This document shows positions 32,041-42,800 of a DNA stretch of 64,000 nt, piece by piece (position 1 is the first letter of the stretch; each line of letters begins with the position of its first letter). This DNA comes from Caenorhabditis remanei. Lineage: Eukaryota; Nematoda; Chromadorea; Rhabditida; Rhabditidae. The translations under genes were made by a program, and so were the position numbers. The stretch covers positions 13,125,717 to 13,189,716 of the forward strand of contig NC_071330.1 of assembly GCF_010183535.1 (NCBI RefSeq), in the 5' to 3' direction. The notes below the pieces were generated by a model. The model did no database searches. It was not told where the DNA came from and worked only from the letters and a program-made list of their open reading frames with translations.

Positions 32041-35030
32041 ATGGCGAGGTTTGGAAGAGCAAGTAAGTTGGGAGTGCGCGCCAATGGGACCCCTTGTTAG
32101 GTTACTGTATCTCTACTGATATTTTTCAGAGCTCTTGATCTTCCTGGCCTGCTCGATTTTGACAACTGCCTCCAATGGCCTCAAACAATCAGCCGATATC
32201 GGCAATGCTAACTGTAAGTAGTTCAAGATCTCAGTTTCCACAATGAAAGTTCATTTTCAGATCCGCCTTCGAGCGATGAAATACACAATGATCCACAGAA
32301 GATGGATCGTCTCTACATTCCATCAGGCACTTATAGTAAGTTTGAATGATAGCTAGTAGTACTGTAGTCATCTAATTTGTTTCAGAAGTGACCAACAAGG
32401 ATCCACACCACCGTACTTACTCCGAACCCCACCCATCTGACTCCAAATCCGACCGCTCCCGTTTCCGACGTGATTCTAATGGTGAGTACTGTAGACAGAT
32501 AGGGCACCTCACTCTTTGTGAACCCGCGCCTCTAAGAGGCGGGTTCCAGAGCTACAATAAGTTCTTCATACTGTATCTTTCCCACCAATCAACCAACGTT
32601 TCTTTCAGAAAACTTCACAAGCATCGTCGATCGTATGGAAAAGATATCTCGAGTTGTCAATGGAATATCGATTCAGCAGGGAATCATCAATGGAACCATC
32701 AAACCGGATGTTCTCATCGCTGAGCTTCTCAACTTCGGAAGTGTCTCTTTGTCCGACATCGATGGAATCAAATTAGATGAACTTTCGAAGGTTGTCCAGG
32801 ATATTCAAAGTCTTTCGACTACGCTGGCAAAGAATGATGAAGTCGCAAGAATGGAGAAACGACTGACGACAATTAGCTTATTTGTTCGGGAATCAAATGG
32901 TGTCAGTGAGCTGAAAGAACCATCCAAAGAATACTCCAATGCTCTCATTGCTTGGAAGACTCTCAACGTTGACTGGACTAAATTCAATGAATTAAATACC
33001 TACTATTTGGGCTTTTTGAATGCAATTGAAACCTTCAAATCTCAATCTGTAGCTGTTGGTGACATCAATCTTGGCATTTCGACGCTGACGTACTTAGTCA
33101 ACAGTTTGGCTGCTGGAAATTTGGATACCTATTCTGACACTTTGAAATCTGACGTTCTCCGGAAGGCAGACTCCATTTTTGCTCCATTCATCAGTTTTCA
33201 AAAAAGTGTTGCTTCCTTCCGGAAGAACGAGAATCTCTTGATGTATAGTTCAACGAGGGACAGAACACCGTTAGGTGCTCTTCGAGATAAGTTGAATGCG
33301 TTGAATGAGGTCGGCAAAGGTGCGAAAGCGCATCTCTCGAATGTTTCCAAGTTGGGTCAACTATTCATCGGCCGTCACCATAGGAGTTCTGGAAACATTT
33401 TGATTCACACGAATGGATTTCCTAATGGTTTCAAAGATCTGGAGCAGGTTTCGGATGATTTGAAGGATCCGTGGATTGAACAAGCAGTTGATGGACAATC
33501 GGAATCTCTGGCAAAAGCATTGGTTCAGCTGAGGACTCTGGCGAGAGCCACTCGTTCTGTTGATGAAACTATGGGTCCCAAAACAAATGCGGAGACTGTG
33601 AGTATGGCTGACATTCACAAGAAAGTTACGATGCTGTCAGAAATGAATCATCCACTCGCTGATGTTGCTGGCAAACTTCAAGATATTCAAAATGCTTGCT
33701 CGTCAGTCAACGTGCAGCCTGACAGTCAAGATGCCTTTGTTCTCTTGCAGAACCAAATAGTTGAGTTCACAAAGAAGTTGAAAGCAGTCGATCATGTGAT
33801 CGCTGTGACCCATACCTTGAACACGGACAAGAACACTCAGCTGACAGCCGTGTCTCACATTTGCAAGTCTCATGTGGGGTCGAATTATGCTGAAACACAG
33901 GAAAATCTGAAAACCAGCAAGGAATATCAAGAAATTGTTGACTTGATACTGCCACTCAATGCTTCACTCGGATTGATTGGAAAAAGCGCTTCGTTAGAAC
34001 CACTAAGTAACATACTGCAGAACTATACAACGATTGCAACTTATGTGAAAGAATCCACATCGTTCACAAGCATGCTGAAGAATCTTCAAGGAATCAAGGA
34101 ATTGAGTCAAGTCGATGAAGTGCTCGATGCTCTTCGTAGTCATCGGGATATCAAGATTTCCAATTTCGATCCCGTCGCTGCGAAACTTGAAAAAGTCCGT
34201 CCGAAGCTGAAAGACCTTCAATCTTCGATTGGAAACATGAAAGGAGCTGACAGTTTGGAGAAGAAGTCGTTGGTCGAGATTCGCGATCTATTCAAGGATT
34301 CACAGAACATTGGTGGAGCGACTCGTGTCTTCCGGAGCATGCGGATGGTGAAGAAGAAGAACCAGACAGTGATGACTCCAGCGATGGAGAAGTTGATTCA
34401 GAATCAGTTGAAACACGTGAGTCAGCCACAACAGGACCAGTTGAATCAGTTGCTCGGATTGGACAAAGAATTGACGACCTTGATCGCCGCAATTGATAAG
34501 ATCGAGACTTCTGTGACGCCATCACCATCTACTGATCTGGTCTCCCTCTGGCCGATTTTCTCACTTGCTAATGGATCCCAAGGAATTCCAATGGACTTTT
34601 TGGAAATCAGTGAGACAATCGATGAGCTATCGAAGGACCCAAATCTGAAGAGCCATCAACAGGACCTTCTGAAGATCAAGGATGACTTGGACTCTTTGGA
34701 TTCGCTTGGTTTGGACTACTCGAAGCATCAGACTGCGATCAAGGAAACCGAGGAATCGTTGAAGCAACTCGACTTATTTTTTGAGTTGTTTAAGAAGAAG
34801 ATAACTCCGAAAAATGTATCTCAAGACAGAAAGGGACCATTGGAGAAGAGACCAACAGGTGAAGGCAAGAATCCAAGTAGTGATTCTAGAAGATCGGAGA
34901 AGATTGAACAGAAGGGAAGCCATCAGTAAGAAAAAAAATTATTTGAATGATTACTAACAATCATATTTTCAGTTTCAACTGCTGGCTCGTCATGGGGATC
35001 ACTCTTCTTCTTCTCGTATTGATAATTTGA
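32041..35030 (+). CDS. WSN-domain membrane protein A, without phosphatase domain
   Basis: Exons 32041-32062, 32130-32213, 32261-32335, 32386-32481, 32609-34925 and 34973-35030 give 883 residues. A signal peptide (LLIFLACSILTTASNG) opens it, then a basic, histidine- and serine-rich linker, then the WSN domain from about residue 93 (RMEKISRVVNGISIQQG ... VLIAELLNFGSVS). A long, mostly helical extracellular region follows. The last exon adds a hydrophobic tail (LVMGITLLLLVLII) right at the C-terminus, which could be a membrane anchor or a GPI signal. WSN is a nematode domain of unknown function often fused to PTP domains. The paralogue at 39868-45272 keeps such a PTP domain; this copy does not. 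A 3' UTR intron (35034-35077) follows the stop by three bases. Confidence 0.85.
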
Positions 35031-35146
35031 ATGGTAAGGGTCTTCAGATGATCAAAAGAGACCATTATATATTTCAGATTCTCCCGGAAGGCAGTATGAA
35101 ACGATGTCGATTCTTCGAATTTAACTGAATTCTTTCTCAGTTTTTC

Positions 35147-35152
35147 AATAAA
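35147..35152 (+). terminator. poly(A) signal of WSN gene A
   Basis: AATAAA in TTTTTCAATAAAGTT, downstream of the 3' UTR intron. The same string marks the relic copies near 30920 and 38870. Confidence 0.6.
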
Positions 35153-35384
35153 GTTCTTTTTCTACATAAGCTTTGTCAAATAAAAGTCTTGAAATTATGC
35201 TAATTGACGTTCTCTTTCCATCTTTTCGATACGGGACAGCTTTGAGATTCTAAAATTGGTTGAAACAACTGGGAGAGGAAGTTTACATCTTTTTCATTCT
35301 TCCTTACCACAAAATTTGGGGTTTCTCTGGTCATTTTCAGCCAAGATACGAACTTCAAAAGGTTTCCGAATCCACGCGACAAAA

Positions 35385-36548
35385 AATATTCGTACCCAAC
35401 TTCCACAAAATTCAAGAGTAGTGGCGCGGCGAAGAAGCCAAAGTTGACAGATAAGAAGGATTCTGGAGTCGATGCGAAAACTCTTTATGTGGCGATGGGC
35501 GGAGCACCGAAATCGGTACCGTATTATTCAGAAGAGGAGGAAGAAGAAGAGGAGGAGATGGATTTTGACTCCGCCCCCACGTCGTCAGAAGCGGCTTTCA
35601 GACGCCCCAGAATTGATCCACGTCGGGATCCAATACCGTACTTCTGCCCACAGCAATACCGTATTTCGGAGGAGATTGATTTTGAGCCAAGAATTCCAAA
35701 ATATGATCTGTCTTCTGAGATTCAGAAACAACCGGAAAGAGTACCGTACTTCCCTGAGGCTCCAAAGGAGAAAGAGGAGCCCGAGGAGGCGGAGCCAAAA
35801 GAGAGACAATACAACCACCGTTCCTAAAAAAATTAGTCGAAGTTCAGAGTTTTTTTCACTGAACATTTGAAATTTCAACGAACTTTCTGGCAAAAAACAT
35901 TAAACATCTGTAATGTGCTGTGTTTCGAGTGAAAAAAACGTTTTTTAAATTTTATTTTTCATCAAATTGAGAACTTTTCAGGTGAGAATATTGTATTTTT
36001 AACAAATTTCTTTTTTTTAAAACCAATCGCAATGTCCGATTGCAATTTCTATAAAATTCAAGAAAATCGCTGATTCTGTAACATTCGCCCGATTTTCATG
36101 TTTTTCTCATTAAAAAGTCTTCAAAATTTGAACATCCGGCTATACAGATTGAAAGGCAGACATCCGAAATTGATAAGAATCCCCCAAACTCTGAAATTCC
36201 AGACGTCCCGCTTCAAAACCATCGAAAGTGATGTTGGCAATGGAATTGTTCAACAATCAGAAGCATGTTCCAACTACTACTCCAATCGAAGAACCGTTGA
36301 GACCTCATTCCGATGAATTCGTCGATTCGGCAATCGAAGAAATGGAGATTCATCTGAAAACCTTCTCGAAAGAGTTCTCCGACGCAAACTCCAAATTGAC
36401 ACCAGCACAACGACAGATGTATGGAGATAGGCTGTTGGTGAGTTTGTGGCTGGCGTGTCGGTGCCGTTTTTAGAATCTTTATTTTCAGGGATCCGTCAAA
36501 ATGTTCCAAGCGGGAATCAAGAAAGCGATCATGAAGGATCCGTCATAA
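35385..36548 (+). pseudogene. duplicated 3' end of the SPK gene
   Basis: 35444-35827 copies exon 8 (LTDKKDSGVDAKTLY ... ERQYNHRS) and ends in a TAA created at a deletion junction. Copies of exon 10 (36203-36437) and exon 11 (36489-36548) follow with intact splice sites and identical coding sequence, but exon 9 and all SPK domains are missing. No start or promoter is evident. It is most likely a truncated pseudogene, although the block could be transcribed. Confidence 0.75.
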
Positions 36549-37710
36549 TAATTAATTTGTTTAATTGTTTCATTGTAATACTTTTTCAATTGTCATAATT
36601 TCATAATTTTCTTTGTACGGGCATTCTTTTTGTATAGATGAATCTAGCAATGTTTTTATGTGTGTTTCCAAAAATTTTCATTGGATCCAGGATCAAGGTT
36701 ACTGTAGCTTTCCTGCATTCGTTTTTTACAGTAACCTGTAGTAGTACTGTAGCTGTAGGTCTTATTGTACGTCTTACTGTAACTATAGATGATACTGCGA
36801 ATCTGGGTCTTTACTTTGTGTTTTTCTTAGAATGGCTCTTTTTCAGGATGTGGAGGGATGGTTTTTATTGAATCCAGGATCAAGGTTACTGTAGCTTTCC
36901 TTTTTACAGTAACCCGGCGTAGTACTGTACCTATCGGTCTTATTATACGTCTTACTGTACCTGCCGGTCTTACTGTAACTGTAAGCAGTACTGTGGATGT
37001 GTATCTTTCTGTAGTTCATACTGTCAATGGAGTTCTTACTGTAACTGTCCTTCAGATCAGCTTCGGGGCGTTTGGAAACAGAAACATTCGGCAACCTTCG
37101 CATTTCGACAGAAGACATTTCAAAACCAGACGTTTTGAAACTTGGACATTTCGAGACTGATCGGGAAATAGTATACTGAAAAATCGCCTTTTTCAGTATT
37201 TTTTTCACTTTTACTGTCGAAATGTCTGGTTTTTCTGTCTGGTTTTGAAATGTTGGCCAATCTCATGGTTTCCAAACGACCCGGAATCTCCTTTTTTCAG
37301 CGTAAATGACCAATTTTGAGAGTGTGTGATGGTAAAACTAACTGTCCCACAAAGTAAACGTTGAATGGGTTATACAGATTAAGAATAGCTCTCAATTTTT
37401 GTAGTTGACACTTTTTTCGTATGAACACTCTCTAAAAAGTTACTGATCGGCAAAGTAATTTCCCTCTCAAATCTCGCAATTTCGGTGTGAATTTTCCGAA
37501 CATTTCACTTTGATGAGCTGTAACTCACCAGAGAGTTGCTTTACCAAAAAAATTGTCAACTACAAAAATGAAGATCTAGTTTTGATTTGTATAATCCATG
37601 TAAAATTTACCCTGTGGGACTATCAATGACTCCGTTTCCACACTCTCAGAGTACATTTATATCCAGTAATTGTAGGTGAACCGAGCAACATTCGTCTTCT
37701 TAGGTTGCAG

Positions 37711-37830
37711 ATTCCTGCGAAGAAATCAATCAATTTCCAGCTATCCGACACTTTGGAACCGGAAATCTATCAAGTGATACTCACTCCACCATTCAATCCA
37801 AATGAATTCACTTCGCGAGCAACTGATTGA
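37711..37830 (+). pseudogene. M1-aminopeptidase-like N-terminal scrap, copy 2
   Basis: Open for 39 codons after a GTTGCAG acceptor-like site, containing FQLSDTLEPEIYQVILTPPF, then TGA. A second short open piece near 37860-37910 ends IGPIRKKSKA. The rest of any peptidase, including the HEXXH zinc site, is absent. Confidence 0.35.
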
Positions 37831-38149
37831 GTGTGAATACACATAGAATTGACACAGCACCCCCAGCCATGATCGGACCAATCAGGAAGAAGAGCAAAGC
37901 GTAGAGCAGAAGTCTTTTCGTTGAGAAGAACAACTAATTGTTTGCCAATTTTCTTTATTTTTTATTGAAACTGTAATTCGTAAAAAAGCAACAAAAATAC
38001 CACTTTTCCTATTTCTTTACAGTAACCCGTTTTGTTTTTATCTGTTCCCTTTTGTCTGTCATTCCTCTTGCTTTTGTTATAGTTTTTGTTTCCCGGTGGA
38101 TTCTCACAATAAAACGTTTTCATATCGTTTTCATATTTTTCTTTCATTA

Positions 38150-38627
38150 TGGACCTATTCTGGGGTAGCAAAAAATAGTTTTTTGCTTATTTTTTGCTAT
38201 TCAGAAAGTAGCAAAAAAAGCAAAAAACTCCTGGTTTGGAGGCATTTTTTGCTTGACCTTTTCTAGGCCAGCCCGCGGTTTTCTAGGCCATGTGTAGATT
38301 TACGGGAGAATTTTTTGCGATTTTTTCAGCATTCATGTACTTTATCGCTACTTTTGAACTGAATTCGTAATTTTATTGATTTATTCCATACTTTGCAATC
38401 GTAAAATGATTTTTTTCCGAACTTTGCTGAAAAAATCCCAAAAAAAGCTCCCGTAAATCTACACCAAACACAGGTCTTGCAGCGAATGGCCTAGAAAACC
38501 GCGGGCTGGCCTAGAAAAGGTCAAGCAAAAAATACCTCCAAACCAGGAGTTTTTTGCTTTTTTTGCTACTTTCTGAATAGCAAAAAATAAGCAAAAAACT
38601 ATTTTTTGCTACCCCAGAATAGGTCCA
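38150..38627. mobile_element. PIF/Harbinger-like MITE with TTA duplication
   Basis: The ends TGGACCTATTCTGGGG and CCCCAGAATAGGTCCA are exact inverted copies and the arms extend for about 200 bp each. TTA flanks both sides (38147-38149 and 38628-38630). The matching site in unit 1 (near 30687) is an empty CTTTAATTACATAT, so the insertion postdates the duplication. A 3-bp TWA duplication suggests PIF/Harbinger. Confidence 0.85.
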
Positions 38628-39512
38628 TTAGATATTTTCAGGGATTCTTCAGTTGTTTCGATGGTGCATCTGAAATTGATTGTTAATTTTTGTTTGCAGA
38701 ACGGTAGTCTTCTTGAATTTGTTAGTTCAGTAATGTGTGATCAGACCTGAAAAGATGTTTTATCGTGTGGTGGAATGATCAAAGAGGACATTATATATTT
38801 CAGATTCCCTCGGAAGGCAGTGTGAAGCACGTCGATTCTTCGAATTTAATTGAATTCCGTCTCAATTTTTCAATAAAGTTATTTTTTTACCTAAACTTTC
38901 TGAAATAATAGTTTTGAATTTATGCTAATTGTCGTGCTCTTTTCTTCTTCTTTTCGAAATGGGACAGTAGTAAACAACTGGGATTCTAGAATTGGTTATT
39001 CTTACCACAAAATTTGGGTTTTCTCTGACCATTTTCAGCCAAGATACGAGCTTCAGAAGGTTCCACGACTACCCGATTCCACGCGTCAAAAAAATGTTTT
39101 TCAAAAAGTGAAAATTGAAAGGTCAAGCAGCCACGTGGAATACTCGAAAAGTTCACAAAATCTTTTTTGTGACCCCTACGTGGCATTTTCCACTTGTTTT
39201 CTCTTTTTCTCATCATTACGACAGATTTATCGATTAAATTCGACAATCGAAACTAAAAGTAGGAGTTGTTCGCAAGAAAAAATCCAGAAAGAGCTTGCAA
39301 GGAGTCAAGATTTGGAGCAATGAGCAACATGAAGAACAGTGAGTTATCTTTCTTATTTGGGTTGCAATCGCGCTCCGTCTGATTTTACGTAGGATTTCAA
39401 TGGAGCGCGGTTGGAAAAGAAACGTGGAGAAAATGAAATTAATTTAATTAAAAAAAATAAATTCCCGTGATTTGAACTACCCCACTAACCCAGTTTGCTC
39501 TTTTTCCTTCCT

Positions 39513-39519
39513 TATATAA
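39513..39519 (+). promoter_or_regulatory. TATA box of the distal first exon, WSN gene B
   Basis: TTCCTTATATAACC, with the same upstream block as in gene A; the ATG of the distal exon is at 39595. Confidence 0.55.
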
Positions 39520-39594
39520 CCACTGCTTCCTTGAATTCAAATCAGTTTTCGATTTGTGATAAAACCAAAACTGACGCAAATACGAACTAATAGA

Positions 39595-39616
39595 ATGGCG
39601 AGCGCCAGAGGGTCAA
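39595..39616 (+). CDS. alternative first coding exon of WSN gene B
   Basis: 22 bases encoding MASARGS plus one base, identical to the distal exon of gene A and ending at a GTAAGTTGGG donor. It is compatible in phase with exon 2 at 39956. Confidence 0.55.
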
Positions 39617-39786
39617 GTAAGTTGGGAGCGGGCGCCCATGGGACCCCTGTTAGAATCTCTATCCGACTTTCCGTAGGATCTCTATGAAGTGCGATTGAAA
39701 AAAAAAACTTCCAGTAAGAAGTGAAAAACTTTCAATAAAATTGACGTGGACTACTCCACTAACCTATTGCGCTCTTTTTCCTTCCT

Positions 39787-39794
39787 TATATAAA
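39787..39794 (+). promoter_or_regulatory. TATA box of the proximal first exon, WSN gene B
   Basis: CCTTATATAAACAA, 81 bases before the ATG at 39868. Confidence 0.6.
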
Positions 39795-39867
39795 CAATCT
39801 TTCCCCCAAACGAAATCAGTTCTCGATTTGGGATTACAACGAATTGCCGCAAAGAAAAAACGTCAGA

Positions 39868-42800
39868 ATGGCGAGGTTTGGAAGAGCAAGTAAGTTGGGA
39901 GTGCGCGCCAATGGGATCCCCCCTTAGGTTACTGTAGCTATATTCCTATTTTCAGAGCTCTTGATCTTCCTGACCTGCTCGATTCTGACAACTGCCTCCA
40001 ATGGCCTCAAACACCCAGCCGATATCGGCAAAGCAAACTGTAAGGAGTTAAAGATTTCAGGATTCTAGAAAATTAAATGATTTTCAGATCCGCCTTCGAG
40101 CGATGATCTCCACAATGATCCACAGAAGATGGATCCTCTCTACATCCCACGAGGCACTTATGGTATGTTTGAATGATAGCTAGTAGTACTGTAGTCATCA
40201 ATATTGTTTCAGAAGTGACCAACAATGATCCACACCACCGTACTGGCTCCGAACCCCACCAATCTGACATCGAATCCGACCGCTCCCGCTTCCGACGTGA
40301 TTCTAATGGTGAGTACAGTAGGCAGATAGGGCAACTCACTCTTTGTGAGCTCGCAGCTCTGAGAGGCGGGCTCCAGGGATACAAGAAGTTCTTCAAAATG
40401 TATCTTTCCCATCAATCAATCAATATTTCTTTCAGGAAACTTCACAAGCATGGTCGATCGTATGGCAAAGGTTTCCCGCGTTGCCAATGGAATATCGATT
40501 CAGCAGGGAATCATCAATGGTACCATTAAACCGGATGTTCTCATCGCTGAGCTTCTCAACTTCGGAAGTGTCTCTTTGTCCGACATCGATGGAATCAAAT
40601 TAGATGAACTCTCGAAGGTTGTCCAGGAGATTCAAAGTCTTTCAACTAAGCTAGAAAAGGATGATGAAGTCACGAGAATGGAGAATCGACTGAAGACACT
40701 TAGCTTAATTGTTCGGGAATCGAATGGTGTCAGTGAGCTGAAAGAACCATCTACAGAATATTTGGATGCTCTCACTGGTTGGAAGAATCTCCAAGTTAAT
40801 TGGGATCCAATTCATGACTCTGTTCATGTTTCCGGTGTCATGATAACAAATGTAAAACTACTGGATTCTAAATCATTGATAGAATCAGAAATCAAAGCAT
40901 CAATCCGTGACATAGAGGATTTTGTTGATACATTGTTAAAAGATAACCTGGATGGATATTCTAAGCAGCTGAAGTCTGATGTTCTACGAAAAGGAGACAT
41001 CATTTTTGATCCATTCATCAGTTTTCAAAAAAGTGTTGCCTTGTTCAAAAAATACCAGAAACTCTTGACATACGTTGATGGTGTAGAGGAATCACTGCTT
41101 GAAAACCTTCGTGATCAACTGATTTTGTTGAGTGATGCCGTCAATGGTTCAAAAGCGAATCTATCAAATTTCTCCAAGTTGGAAGAACTATTCAATGGCC
41201 GCCATCATGGGAATTCTGGAAACATTTTGATTCACACAAATGGATTTCCTAATGGTTTCACTGATCTGGAGATGGTTTCGGATGATCTGAAGGATCCGTG
41301 GATTGAACAAGCAGTTGATGGACAATCGGAATCTCTGGCAAAAGCATTGGTTCAGCTGAGGACTCTGGCGAGAGACATTGAATCCGTTGATCGAACTATG
41401 GGTCTCAAGACAAATGCGGAGACTGTGAGTATGACTGACATTCACAAGAAAGTTACAATGCTGTCCAAATTGGTTCATCCATTCACTGATGTTGCTGGCA
41501 AACTTCTAGATATTCAAAATGCTTATTCAACAGCAAACGTGCTTCCTAAAAGTCAAGATGCCTTTGTTCTCTTACAGAACAAAATAGATAAGTTCACAAA
41601 GAAGTTGAAAGCAATCGATCATGTGATAGCTGTGACCCATACATTGAACACGGACAAGAAAACTCAGCTGACAGCCGTGTCTAACATTTGCAAGTCTCCT
41701 GTGGTTTCGAAGTATGCTGAAATACGGGATAAGCTGAAAAACAGTAAGGAATATCAAGAAATTGTGGAACATATTCTGACACTAAATTCTTCACTCGGGT
41801 TGATCGGAAAAAATGCTTCGTTTAATGAAACGTTGAATAATATACTGCAGGAGTATACAGTGATTGCAACCTATGTGAATCAGTCCAAATCGTTCACAAG
41901 CATGTTGAAGAGTCTTCAAGGGATTAAGGAATTGAGTCAAGTCGATGAAGTGATCGATGCTCTTCGAGGTTATCGGGATATCAAGATTTCCAGTTTCGAT
42001 CCAGTCGCCACGAAACTTGAAAAAGTCCGTCCGATGCTGAAAGACCTTCAATCTTCGATTGGAAACATGAAAGGAGCTGACAGTTTGGAGAAGAAGTCAT
42101 TGGTCGAGATTCGCGATTTGTTCAAGGATTCACAGAACATTGGTGGAGCGACTCGTGTCTTCCAGAGTATGCGGATGGTTAAGAAGAAGAACCAGACCGT
42201 GATGACTCCAGCGATGGTAGACGTGGTGAAAAAGTTGAAAAATATGAGTCCGAAACAACAGGAAGGGTTGAATCAGTTGCTCGGATTGGATGACGAGTTG
42301 ACAACCTTGATCGGTGCAATTGGAAAGATCGAGACTTCTGTGACGCCATCAACATCTACTGATCTGGTTTCCCTTTGGCCGATCTTCTCACTTGCTAATG
42401 GAGCCAAAGGAATTCCAATGGACTTTTTGGAAATCAGTCAAACTATTGAGATCATATCGAAGGACCCAAATCTGAAGAGCCATCAACAAGACCTTCTGAA
42501 GATCAAGAATGACTTGGACTCTTTGGATTCGCTTGGTTTGGACTACTCGAAGCATCAGACTGCGATCAAGGATACCGAGGAATCGTTGAAGCAACTCGAC
42601 TTGTTCTTCGCTTCTTACGAGAGAAAAGTCACTCCAATTGTCCCTACAGTACCTACACCGAAGACCTTGCCACCACCAACTGCACAAAGTTCAATCTCTG
42701 GATCCGCCGGAAACATTGATAACGAGAAACATTTAGAGAACACGATTCCGTAAGTGTTTGTATTATACTAATGAACTGTTGAAGAAACTGATATTTTACA

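Larger units (their letters stand above)
27180..34790 (+). repeat. tandem segmental duplication, unit 1
   Basis: This unit holds the end of SPK exon 8 through exon 11, the spacer, two promoter/first-exon modules and WSN gene A up to its last coiled region. It matches 35385-42605 in order and orientation. Similarity is near identity at SPK exons 10-11 and lower in the WSN coding exon. Confidence 0.85.
36549..39512. other. spacer between SPK-tail copy and WSN gene B
   Basis: Same order as the unit 1 spacer: TACTGTA units (36690-37040), a 14388-family foldback (about 37305-37660), the aminopeptidase-like scrap (37711-37830), then a WSN 3' UTR relic (38770-39100). A 478-bp element is inserted at 38150-38627. 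Confidence 0.6.
35385..42605 (+). repeat. tandem segmental duplication, unit 2
   Basis: Partner of 27180-34790. It lacks the stretch matching 27606-28234 (end of SPK exon 8 plus exon 9) and the 120-bp insert at 30979. It gains a 478-bp element at 38150-38627. Confidence 0.85.
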
